This document shows positions 59,901 through 64,000 of a stretch of DNA of 64,000 nucleotides, piece after piece (within the stretch, counting starts at the first letter, position 1; the number at the start of each line of letters is the position of its first letter). Where the stretch lies: positions 33,921,375 through 33,985,374 of the forward strand of contig NC_092497.1 of assembly GCF_047495875.1 (NCBI RefSeq), in the 5' to 3' direction. Below the pieces are notes generated by a model that did no database searches, was not told the DNA's origin, and was given only the letters and a program-made list of their open reading frames with translations. Origin of the DNA: Pithys albifrons albifrons (Eukaryota; Chordata; Aves; Passeriformes; Thamnophilidae). The position numbers and the translations under genes were made by a program.

Positions 59901-60659
59901 TCTTATTAACTTCAACAAGTATGTTTACTGCTTTTCATGTGTTTGGTCCATAAGGCAATACTGAAGTTACATCATACACAATTAGTGTGCATGAGAGTTT
60001 GCAACTATGAAGAAGACTGAAGCTTGGGTGGGGGTTTTTGTTTCATAATTACAAATACTGAAGTATGAAAAGCAAGAAATTAATCAGTAGACTTCCACAT
60101 GAAGTTAAATATTTGTCCACTACAGGGTCTTTGAGAAAAAACCTTTGGAGAAGAAAATGTACAGACAGTGAAGTTGAGCAGAATTGGAGTTGAATAGTTT
60201 ATCACACTTGCTTTTGTTGTCAGATGAACTTATGAAATATCTATAAAGGATAAAATAAAATATATTTGACAGAATCAGAGTTACTATAACATTTAATGAA
60301 AGACAGTGCAGAGAGGGAAAGAAGACTTCGTGTAGAGAGACGAATAAGAGTCTTCTGGTTGAGGGTTTGGGAACTTTGGTGTTCCTGTTGCTTGTTTTTG
60401 AAATTATGTTTGCTGAGTATTGACATCTAAACTCTTCCTACAATGACTCATACACTTTACTTTTGTTTTTTAGGAATGACTGGATTCGTATTGGTCTTTG
60501 TTACCGACCAAATACAGATTTTGTTATAGTTTTGGAAACTTTTCAAAGGCGGTCATCTCCGCTGTCAAGCAAGGTAGAGCGTTATATGCCTGCCTCTTCA
60601 ATGATGGAGCTCGAAAAGAATCGATCAGACAAGAAGTTTTACTTTGACAACAGTACTGG
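26578..60659 (+). CDS. CEMIP2: CEMIP2 (TMEM2), cell-surface hyaluronan-degrading/regulating protein; 18 coding exons, 3' end outside window
   Basis: Spliced CDS: 26590-26914, 31258-31398, 31930-32491, 35202-35371, 36672-36860, 39494-39663, 42016-42225, 42603-42808, 43369-43438, 47088-47216, 48872-48960, 50832-50963, 51454-51489, 52178-52333, 58138-58315, 58808-59023, 59710-59918, 60474-60659. All junctions are GT-AG and phases match throughout, giving 1124 codons plus 2 nt. Order: cytoplasmic proline-rich tail (1-79), single membrane segment (about 80-102), G8 domain (about 120-245), GG/PANDER-like domain (about 253-410), then a parallel beta-helix region (about 660-810). The second GG domain (human about 1208-1366) is missing because the window ends. 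The family is a cell-surface regulator of hyaluronan; direct hyaluronidase activity was reported for mouse and is debated for human. Arg/Asp residues recalled as needed in mouse (R265, D273, D286) correspond to R263, D271, D284 here. The N-terminal membrane anchor separates it from secreted CEMIP. No stop or frameshift is seen. Confidence 0.97.
26915..31257. other. CEMIP2: CEMIP2 intron between coding exons 1 and 2
   Basis: 4.3 kb. Apart from the CR1 fragment at 28035-28316 no repeat or exon is recognised. Confidence 0.5.
28035..28316 (+). mobile_element. CR1 LINE 3' fragment (older subfamily)
   Basis: CR1 C-terminal coding relic and tail: GCACAATAGGACAAG, GTTGCCCAGAGAGGCTGTGG, GGAGGTTGGACCAGATGACC, CCTTCCAGCTTTTTACCCAT, ending TCTGTGATACTGTGA. 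Lies in the intron between coding exons 1 and 2. Confidence 0.9.
31258..31398 (+). CDS. CEMIP2: CEMIP2 coding exon 2 (start of ectodomain, G8 domain N-terminal part)
   Basis: Residues 109-155 plus one base. The acceptor is attgcag and the donor GGAG followed by GTATAA. It encodes the stretch after the membrane anchor (NCPDQNPRL) and the first G8 strands ending in VIQDG. Phase 1 at both ends. Confidence 0.96.
31930..32491 (+). CDS. CEMIP2: CEMIP2 coding exon 3 (G8 domain and start of first GG domain)
   Basis: Residues 156-342 plus two bases; the largest coding exon, 562 bp. The acceptor is ttcttttag and the donor ACAG followed by GTAAGT. It carries the glycine-rich G8 body (KDGGMLHVGAEKC, YGKS, GTLELHG) and the start of the GG/PANDER-like domain with SRGLNVRVIDQD. 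R263, D271 and D284 sit where mouse residues reported as needed for activity would fall (two-residue offset, from memory). NIT and NFS are possible N-glycosylation sites. A longer open frame starting at 31881 is intron read-through before the acceptor. Confidence 0.96.
32855..32900 (+). mobile_element. Short CR1 tail
   Basis: It reads TTTAGGGTCCCTACCAATGC and then CATTCTGTGATTCTAAGA, the 3' terminal tail of CR1 only. Confidence 0.6.
33180..33785 (+). mobile_element. CR1 LINE fragment, C-terminal ORF2 region
   Basis: It aligns by eye with 17090-17560 of the larger CR1 copy: AGCAGGACCAGGGCAGTGAT, GTCCAGTTCTGGG, GAGGTGCTGCAGC, GTCCAGAGAAGAGCAG, GAGCTGGGGGTGTTTAGC, then GAATTTCTTTATGAAAGAG and CCCTGGAGTTGTTAAAG. 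Frameshifted, no coding potential; the terminal tail is lacking. Confidence 0.9.
35202..35371 (+). CDS. CEMIP2: CEMIP2 coding exon 4 (GG domain)
   Basis: Residues 343-399 plus one base. It begins RQAWALVGVIGG after acceptor gattttcacag and ends in AYSEWND before donor GATG followed by GTAGGA. NES and NHS are possible glycosylation sites; VRNYENHS and GGKALAQKEF are conserved family stretches. Confidence 0.96.
35812..35890 (+). mobile_element. CR1 terminal tail, young-type
   Basis: About 79 bp: TTGGACCAAGGGTTGGACTT, GATCTCGGAGGTCTTTTCCA, then CGATTCTATGATTCTATG. Near-identical to the end of the 14.76-17.66 kb copy. A strongly 5'-truncated insertion in the intron between coding exons 4 and 5. 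Confidence 0.93.
36672..36860 (+). CDS. CEMIP2: CEMIP2 coding exon 5
   Basis: Residues 400-462 plus one base. The acceptor is gttttaattag and the donor AAAG followed by GTATGA. It encodes the end of the first GG domain and the start of the beta-helical part, with LNLLDDVSSWEP and ASTDYSMYQTEEFTLLPC. Confidence 0.96.
36861..39493. other. CEMIP2: CEMIP2 intron between coding exons 5 and 6
   Basis: No recognised repeat or exon. A/G-rich stretch at 37275-37315 and a GC-richer patch at 37535-37690 only. Confidence 0.45.
39494..39663 (+). CDS. CEMIP2: CEMIP2 coding exon 6
   Basis: Residues 463-519, ending on a codon boundary. It encodes ENPQFPHVGEVIDGVDMRAE and the CQFFSYDTFGGHI stretch. The acceptor follows a long pyrimidine tract (ttttctttttcccccctt); the donor is AAG followed by GTTTGA, a non-ideal but usable site. 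Confidence 0.95.
39664..42015. other. CEMIP2: CEMIP2 intron between coding exons 6 and 7
   Basis: Contains a decayed CR1 fragment (separate entry); otherwise nothing recognised. Confidence 0.45.
41225..41605 (+). mobile_element. Decayed CR1 fragment
   Basis: CR1-like words survive in order: GAGTGCTGTGTCCAGTTTTG, GATCTTGTTGCTGTCTTCA, GGACAAGAGACAATGAGACT, GTGGCTGGAGGTATTCTTC, CAATTGGACTAGGTATCTCA. Highly diverged, no clear tail. Confidence 0.65.
42016..42225 (+). CDS. CEMIP2: CEMIP2 coding exon 7 (beta-helix)
   Basis: Residues 520-589, phase 0 at both ends. It encodes LKNFTSVHLSYVELKQMGQQ, YPVHFHLCGDVD and SIHHCFSRCVTVHATNGLL, the histidine-rich core of the family's beta-helix. The donor is CTG followed by GTAGGT. 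Confidence 0.96.
42603..42808 (+). CDS. CEMIP2: CEMIP2 coding exon 8 (PbH1 region)
   Basis: Residues 590-657 plus two bases. It encodes IKDTIGYDTLGHCFFIEDG, NTLFHNLGLVTKPGTLLPTDRN and ends in DCM, with the ATG split AT|G across the intron. The donor is CAT followed by GTGAGT. Confidence 0.96.
43369..43438 (+). CDS. CEMIP2: CEMIP2 coding exon 9
   Basis: Residues 658-681. A 70-bp exon encoding AVSTFWISHPNNHLINNAAAGSQ, a conserved parallel beta-helix turn. The acceptor is tatttcag and the donor ACAG followed by GTGAGG. Confidence 0.95.
44117..44620 (-). mobile_element. ERV LTR, minus strand, with PBS-like remnant on its internal side
   Basis: Read on the minus strand it starts TGTGGCAGTTTAGGCC and ends GCATTTTGCCA. 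It matches the LTR at 60822-61395 along most of its length: TCAAGTAT(C/A)AAAGAAGGTG promoter region, CTATCACCA, TGTTGTTGTTGTTGGG, GCATTTTGCCA. Beyond its 3' end (44094-44116, minus strand) the sequence resembles CAACGT...CGAACC, a possible decayed primer-binding site. That would make it a 5' LTR with a little internal sequence rather than a solo LTR. Confidence 0.7.
44770..44890 (+). repeat. G/T-rich low-complexity tract
   Basis: Almost only G and T with many GGG and GGGG runs separated by T stretches, for example TTTTGGTGGGGGTTTTTTG. It could form G-rich structures on the coding strand. Confidence 0.7.
45060..45284 (-). mobile_element. Composite tRNA-Gln / 5S rRNA SINE-like element
   Basis: On the minus strand the first 75 bases (45284-45210) resemble tRNA-Gln with anticodon CTG: box A TGGTGTAATGG, anticodon region ACTCTGGACTCTGAATCC, box B AGTTCGAGTCT. 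The acceptor arms no longer pair, so it is not a working tRNA. After about 34 bases a 58-base segment (45175-45118) resembles the 3' half of 5S rRNA: CTCGGATGCTCAGCAGGGTC corresponds to the internal promoter, and ATACCGGGTGCTGT is identical to the 5S 3' end. About 25-30 bases of 5S between them are missing. A hairpin (GTGACAGT/ACTGTCAC, 45092-45119) follows. No target duplication or tail could be fixed, so the element's end is uncertain. Confidence 0.7.
45715..45731 (+). repeat. Poly(C) run
   Basis: Seventeen consecutive C residues, flanked by further C-rich sequence (45710-45738). Confidence 0.98.
47088..47216 (+). CDS. CEMIP2: CEMIP2 coding exon 10
   Basis: Residues 682-724, phase 0 at both ends. 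It begins DAGIWYLFH and ends ELTPLGIFYNNRVHSNFK. The acceptor is cttacttgcag and the donor AAG followed by GTAATG. A decayed partial copy lies 826 bp downstream (see separate entry). Confidence 0.95.
47931..47988 (+). pseudogene. Decayed partial duplicate of CEMIP2 exon 10
   Basis: This 58-base stretch aligns without gaps with 47105-47162 inside coding exon 10, with 46 matches by my count. That includes a perfect 22-base run (47961-47982 versus 47135-47156). In the exon frame it would read L-V-H-G-I-A-T and then HSLAIET before a TAG at 47986-47988. No clear splice sites flank it and similarity fades on both sides. It is most simply a relic of a tandem duplication. Confidence 0.75.
48872..48960 (+). 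CDS. CEMIP2: CEMIP2 coding exon 11
   Basis: Residues 725-753 plus two bases. It encodes AGLFIDKGVKTTNASADD and YLCLDNNA. The acceptor is ttgcttgtttcag and the donor CAAG followed by GTAAAG. Confidence 0.95.
48961..50831. other. CEMIP2: CEMIP2 intron between coding exons 11 and 12
   Basis: 1.9 kb of AT-rich intron, nothing recognised. Confidence 0.5.
50832..50963 (+). CDS. CEMIP2: CEMIP2 coding exon 12 (PbH1 repeat)
   Basis: Residues 754-797 plus two bases. It encodes RFRPHQDADPEKPRVAALIDR, then FKNNDHGAWVRGGDI. The acceptor is atctctcccag and the donor TCTGG followed by GTAGGT. The glycine codon is split GG|G. Confidence 0.95.
51454..51489 (+). CDS. CEMIP2: CEMIP2 coding exon 13 (36-bp micro-exon)
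   Basis: Residues 798-809 (FADNGIGLTFA) plus two bases. Only 36 bp, flanked by acceptor ctttcttttag and donor CTAG followed by GTGAGT. Phase 2 at both ends, so skipping it would keep the frame. Easily missed by automatic gene finding. Confidence 0.93.
   Translation, partial: VCRQWNRFDLC
52178..52333 (+). CDS. CEMIP2: CEMIP2 coding exon 14
   Basis: Residues 810-861 plus two bases. It encodes SDGSFPNDEGASQEVSESLF, ESKNYGFQGGQNKY and ends TLPRN with arginine split CG|G. The following 5.8-kb intron holds an ERV and a CR1 copy, both in opposite orientation to the gene. Confidence 0.95.
52778..53283 (-). repeat. 3' LTR of the minus-strand provirus
   Basis: TG...CA ends; on the minus strand it begins TGTCCTGGGTTTGGCCAAGG. 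Shares long stretches with 56267-56757, for example CAATTTACTGGAAACAGCAA versus AATTTACTGGAAACAGCAAT, and CAAGCCCAAGACAATGAAAA. Clearly diverged by substitutions and indels, so the insertion is old. Confidence 0.85.
53340..53378 (+). repeat. (TCTA)n-type microsatellite
   Basis: Interrupted run of CTGT/CTAT units inside the minus-strand provirus. Confidence 0.8.
56239..56255 (-). other. Decayed retroviral primer-binding site
   Basis: The minus strand reads TGGCACCCATTGTGGGG, a decayed form of the TGGCGCCCAACGTGGGG site at 62032, and sits 11 bases inside the LTR end. Confidence 0.75.
56267..56757 (-). repeat. 5' LTR of the minus-strand provirus
   Basis: Partner of the LTR at 52778-53283. On the minus strand it ends ...TTTTCAGCCACA, eleven bases before the primer-binding site. 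The outer end (near 56757) has lost a clean terminus. Confidence 0.8.
56864..57860 (-). mobile_element. CR1 LINE, minus strand, about 1 kb
   Basis: The plus strand starts GGAATCACAAAACAACTGAG and GTTGGAAGGGACCTTTGGAA, the complement of the CR1 3' tail, and continues back through 3'UTR and RT-derived sequence (for example GATACAGTGTCAAAAATCTT and CTCCATTACCTTCCTGGGGA). Diverged, non-coding. An older CR1 subfamily than the 14.76-kb copy. It lies about 100 bp beyond the provirus. Confidence 0.85.
58138..58315 (+). CDS. CEMIP2: CEMIP2 coding exon 15
   Basis: Residues 862-921. It encodes TFPIRGFQIYDGPIHLTKC, SAVGFLMKNPWQMTPKNNIS and ends KFGPN. The acceptor is gcatcaacag and the donor AAT followed by GTAAGT. 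Confidence 0.95.
58808..59023 (+). CDS. CEMIP2: CEMIP2 coding exon 16
   Basis: Residues 922-993, phase 0 at both ends. It encodes FFGKPGPWFEEGDLDGDKN, FHDLDGSVTDY, VGRMDNYLIQHPKC and AVVCSGNYAQ. NIT is a possible glycosylation site. The acceptor is gttgtcgtcag and the donor CAG followed by GTTAGT. Confidence 0.95.
59710..59918 (+). CDS. CEMIP2: CEMIP2 coding exon 17
   Basis: Residues 994-1062 plus two bases. It encodes VYVQTWNGQNLSMTIIRDEY, NPMVLRGINQRAAF and QYQPVVMLQKGYTIHWNG, all highly conserved. The lysine codon is split AA|G. The donor is CAA followed by GTATGT. Confidence 0.95.
60474..60659 (+). CDS. CEMIP2: CEMIP2 coding exon 18 (last in window)
   Basis: Residues 1063-1124 plus two bases. 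It encodes NDWIRIGLCYRPNTDF and ends KKFYFDNSTG, with the glycine split by donor CTGG followed by GTAACT. About 260 residues, including the second GG domain, remain for exons beyond 64000. Confidence 0.94.
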
Positions 60660-60821
60660 GTAACTCCTTGCAACTTGACCCTACTAGAAGATATTGTCTA
60701 ACCTTAAAATGTGCAGTTTGATGGTGTTATAAGCAATTGATTGAGACATGCTCATAAGAGAAAAGCTGTAGTGGTGGAGCCTCAAACCTCTTTGAAAGAA
60801 GGTTTCTCCTTATATGTCTTT

Positions 60822-61395
60822 TGTGGTAGTTTTGGCATTAGTTTTAGCTAGACCTCAGTTTGGCAGGCCCAGACAGTCTGACATAGATGAGAGGAGACAA
60901 GCATCACCTGACTTAAGCAACCAAAGAGATGTTTCATATCGTTTTCATGTCAACTCAAGTATAAAAGAAGGTGTAAGAGTGGCCTTGGTCAGTACACTTC
61001 ATATCCGATGCTGAGTGAATATGTTATCACCACGCCAGTAGTGTTGGACCTCGTCACCACTTTACAGCTGCTTAGTTCGTAAACCTTTTTTTTTTGTCAT
61101 TGGTTTTTCTTCTGTTTTGCCGGGGAGAGTCTCTTGAGGTGCTTTTGTGCTCTGAGTGTTTGGAATGTGTTGTTAGTTGGGTGACTGGGTGGTTGTTGTT
61201 GTTGGGTTTTTCCACTTTTGTATATATATGTGTTATATCATGTTCTGTTTTTAATTCTCTCTCTTTTGTGTAAAAATAAGAAGGTTGCCATTTCAGATTG
61301 TTTTTTCTTCTTTTTTTTCTCTTCCTCCTCCCTCCCTTCCCTTGGCAGGGGGAGGGGAGACCCTGACAGACTACTGGGCAGTAGGCATTTTGCCA
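60822..61395 (+). mobile_element. LTR of a second ERV family, apparently solo
   Basis: It starts TGTGGTAGTTTTGGCATTAG and ends GCATTTTGCCA (TG...CA). A TATA box, TATAAAAG, is at 60960-60967. It matches the minus-strand LTR at 44117-44620. It ends two bases before the next LTR begins, and no internal region of its own is seen. A 66-codon open frame over its start is an artefact. Confidence 0.7.
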
Positions 61396-61397
61396 AG

Positions 61398-62026
61398 TGT
61401 CCTAGTTGAGCAGGAGGGACCAGCTGACACTGTGTAAGGGTGATCAAAGCTGTGTATTCTACCCCCTCTATTCATTCCCCAAGGACAATGGGCCATTAGC
61501 AGCAGCTGCCCAGGGAGTCATTATCACCTTCACACTCAGCCTGAGGGGTCGGAGCTGCTAAGGGGCCATCAACAGTTCAATACCCCCTGGCTCCCAGAGA
61601 TAATCACCCATTGTGTGAGTCCCCGCTCAGGAGCAGGGACTGAGTGCTCCCTGAGGGTACATAAGTGGTGGGTAAGAAGACTTTGGTAACTTCTCGTTGG
61701 ATCCAGAGGAGCAGCAGGACCTCGACAGGAGGAGATCACCACTCTCGCCCAGACCACAGCCCTCGCCTACACCAACAGGTTTTTCATTTCCTTTTGCTCT
61801 GGACTTGGGGGAGCCACAGGGGTCTCAGCACAAGGGCAAACAAACCCCCTTGGGTTTGTGCCCCAGGACACTGGGTTATATTGCTGGGTTTTTGTGAGTT
61901 GAAAGCAATTTCCCTTTTGTGTCAGTGTTTTGATTGTAATATTATTATTAAATTTTAGGTCTGACTTATAATCTCTCTCTCGTGGTGAATTCATTTCCCC
62001 TGCTGGTTCGCCTTTAAACCAGCACA
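61398..62026 (+). repeat. 5' LTR of plus-strand ERVL-like provirus
   Basis: It starts TGTCCTAGTTGAGCAGG and ends AGCACA, five bases before the primer-binding site. A TATA-like TACATAAG is at 61658-61665 and a polyadenylation-type ATTAAA at 61947-61952. The 3' LTR would lie beyond the window, so age by LTR divergence cannot be read here. The start is inferred from the TGTCCT terminus shared with the minus-strand provirus; a longer LTR including the upstream one is less likely. Confidence 0.7.
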
Positions 62027-62031
62027 TCTTT

Positions 62032-62049
62032 TGGCGCCCAACGTGGGGC
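62032..62049 (+). other. Primer-binding site, tRNA-Lys type
   Basis: TGGCGCCCAACGTGGGGC directly downstream of the LTR. This matches the site complementary to tRNA-Lys(1,2) as I recall it, rather than the tRNA-Leu site that gave ERVL its name. Confidence 0.85.
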
Positions 62050-62115
62050 CACGAGAGAGAAGTCAGAATTACAATTTGATTTTGTGTATTTGGATACAGA
62101 AACTCCCTGACTACC

Positions 62116-64000
62116 ATGTTGCTTGATGTATTCATGTGGATGGTGTATCTGGGCCTGTTCATATTTCGACACATGGGGAACCATTTGCCTATTTTGATGC
62201 TCTCTTTAATACCAGGGAGAAGGATCAAAATTGCTTTATTAATATACTATGTTTATGTTGTCATAACATCAGAAGCAGTGAATTTCATTGTGAATGTATA
62301 TTCAGTCTGGTGTGCCTGTCCTGGTTTGGGTTGTTACCTCTGGGGTCTCATTAAAAATAGCACCCAACCTGTGGGGAAAACAGGCAGAGATGGTTACTTC
62401 CACCTTTTCACCTCTGCTACAACAATCATTGAAAATATTGAGCTTCCTTTTGATGTTAGGGACAGCATAATCTTACTGTTAGTGCTGTTAGTGTTGCTTT
62501 GTCTCCTCTGTACTGTATACACCATGTTTAGGGTCAGAACTGGGCTTTCTAAGGAGGCTTGCTGGAGGCCTGCCCTGGGAGCAGATGATGTTGAGTGGCA
62601 CGGGAAGTGGGAAGATATGGGCCAGTATTTGGAGACCTTCTCTCCTCAAATGATCTGGAAATTCACCCCGGAACAACTGCAGGACCCTGCCAAAATGCTA
62701 AGCTATGTGAAAGGAAGATGCTCTGGTAGTCCCAGAGATGTGCAGCTCACAGCAACCTGCTGGGCCCTGGCCACTGCCTACCGCACACTGCTTGGTGTGG
62801 TACAGCATCATCAGGAGGAGGAGAAAAGGAGCAAATCCACAGGTGCCATGTCCACCCAAACCACAGCTGAGCCAGAGAGAAAGGGAAACAAATCAACCAG
62901 CACCATGTCCGTCCAGACCATGGCTGAACCAGAGAGGAGAAGAGATACATCAACCAGCACCATGTCCGTCCAGACCATGGCTGAACCAGAGAGGAGAAGA
63001 GATACATCAACCAGCACCATGTCCACCCAAACCACAGCTGAGCCAGAGAGAAAGGGAAACAAATCAACCAGCACCATGTCCACACAAACCATGGAGGAGC
63101 TGGAAGGACAACAGAAACCAATAACAGTTGCCCCTGTCCAGAAAAGAAAATCGAAGACCAAATCAGTTCGTATAGTGAATGATGAGGAAGAGTCAGGACC
63201 TTCACCTCGAGCAGAAGAAATGGAGCCAGAAATAATCACCCGGTCCCTATCCCTGGGAGAGTTGCGTGAGCTCCGGAGAGAGTTCACAGGACAGGCAAAT
63301 GAGTCCATCTTGACCTGGCTGCTTCGAATCTGGGATGCGACAGCCAATGATACAATTCTAGATGGGAGTGAGGCAAGGCAGCTGGGATCCCTGTCTTGAG
63401 ATGTGGGCATTGGAAAGAGACAGGAAACTCTCAGCCTCTGGCGGCGACTGTTGTCAAGCGTGAGGGAGAGATATCTTTGTAAGGAGGACCTCCACATACA
63501 GCAAGGACAGTGGAACTCAATGGAACAAGGTATCCGGTGCTTAAGGGAATTAGCCGTACTGGAGATAATCTTTTCAGAGGATGAGAGATTCCCTAAAAGT
63601 CCAGATGGTGTCCAGTGCACATCCCAGATGTGGTTAAAATTTGCACGACTTGGGCCAGAAATGTATTCTCACTACCTTGCAACATTGCAGTGGAGAGAGG
63701 GAGAAGACAAGGTGGGTGCACTGGTCAGCAAACTCAGGATTTATGAAGACACTGTCACTGCTCCATTACGAGCTCACGTCTCAGCTGTGGAAACAAAACT
63801 GGCTGAACTGGAAGAGAACATTAAGGAAGGACTCTTCCATATCTCTCCAGAACAAACGAGAGTCTCTGCCATCAGAAGCAGGCGTCTTCCAGCTAAGGAG
63901 AAAGGGTACACTCCACGCGGCAATCTGTGGTTTTACCTCCATGAGCATGGAGAAGATATGAGGAAGTGGGATGGAAAACCCACCTCTTCCTTAGCAGCTC
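62116..64000 (+). pseudogene. ERVL-like gag of plus-strand provirus, one internal stop, runs off the window
   Basis: Endogenous retroviral Gag-like polyprotein. The first 427 codons are open from ATG 62116 (accATGt) to TGA 63397-63399; the same frame is then open again to 64000. The N-terminal part has three hydrophobic segments (about residues 3-18, 36-75 and 115-137). Next come WKFTPEQLQDPAKM near residue 180, a 19-residue tandem repeat (about 244-338), and a C-terminal part (RQETLSLWRRLLSSVRERY, CLRELAVLEIIF, FYLHEHGEDMRKWDGKPTSS) that matches the minus-strand provirus. The break is a single in-frame stop, so this copy is much better preserved than the other. Capsid and pol lie beyond the edge. 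Activity is not implied. Confidence 0.85.
62846..63130 (+). repeat. 57-bp tandem repeat, five copies, inside gag
   Basis: The ATG of each unit recurs at 62848, 62905, 62962, 63019 and 63076, exactly 57 bp apart, so each unit is 19 codons and the frame is kept. The unit reads roughly STMSVQTMAEPERRRDTST, with variants (TTAEPERKGNK). Units 2 and 3 are almost identical. Confidence 0.95.

Larger units (their letters stand above)
60660..64000 (+). other. CEMIP2: CEMIP2 intron after coding exon 18 (open at right edge)
   Basis: No further CEMIP2 exon could be found. Apart from 160 bp next to the exon, the visible intron is LTR and provirus sequence in the same orientation as the gene. Confidence 0.7.

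Noticed and set aside
26578..60659. CEMIP (KIAA1199) instead of CEMIP2
   Set aside because: CEMIP is secreted with a signal peptide. This protein has a long cytoplasmic tail with PAFLQPQNG and an internal signal-anchor, as in CEMIP2.
1..64000. CRISPR arrays, operons or bacterial elements
   Set aside because: No regularly spaced repeats of that kind, and the gene has vertebrate introns throughout.

Overview
The window is genomic DNA from a bird. The signs are abundant CR1 LINE copies with the avian 3' tail (ending in ATTCTATG-type repeats), avian ERVL and other ERV LTRs, an AT-rich background with one sharp CpG island, and one large vertebrate gene with intact splice sites. The gene is CEMIP2 (TMEM2), the type II transmembrane member of the CEMIP family involved in hyaluronan turnover. 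It lies on the + strand and runs off the right edge. Birds usually carry this gene on the Z chromosome; that placement is inferred, not read from the sequence.

Layout. 1-10.2 kb: AT-rich upstream sequence with a partial ERV LTR (2.5-3.1 kb), a CR1 tail (7.75-8.1 kb) and an AAAAG microsatellite (10.08-10.15 kb). 10.25-11.45 kb: CpG island with the promoter and a noncoding first exon whose donor is at 11031|11032 and which holds a four-codon uORF. 11.5-26.6 kb: a 15.5-kb first intron with a nearly complete but broken CR1 ORF2 (14.76-17.66 kb), a minus-strand LTR with polypurine tract (about 20.5-21.6 kb) and a possible extra 5'UTR exon (19619-19750). 26.59-60.66 kb: 18 coding exons. Every junction has GT/AG, and codon phase is continuous through 3374 nt (1124 codons plus 2 nt), about 80% of the usual 1383-residue protein. 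The remaining C-terminal exons lie beyond the window.

The introns carry most of the unusual material. Between exons 9 and 10 there is a minus-strand LTR (44.1-44.6 kb) and a composite element in which a tRNA-Gln(CTG)-like head is joined to a 5S-rRNA-like segment (45.1-45.3 kb). Between exons 10 and 11 there is a decayed partial copy of exon 10 (47931-47988). Between exons 14 and 15 there is a minus-strand, internally deleted ERVL-like provirus with two LTRs (52.78-56.76 kb) and a minus-strand CR1 (56.86-57.86 kb). Downstream of exon 18 a solo LTR abuts the LTR of a second, plus-strand ERVL-like provirus. Its gag frame is open to the window edge except for one TGA and contains five 57-bp tandem repeats.

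No prokaryotic features, CRISPR arrays or intact second host gene are visible. Functional statements on CEMIP2 rest on family recognition from memory; repeat family assignments rest on recognised motifs without database search.
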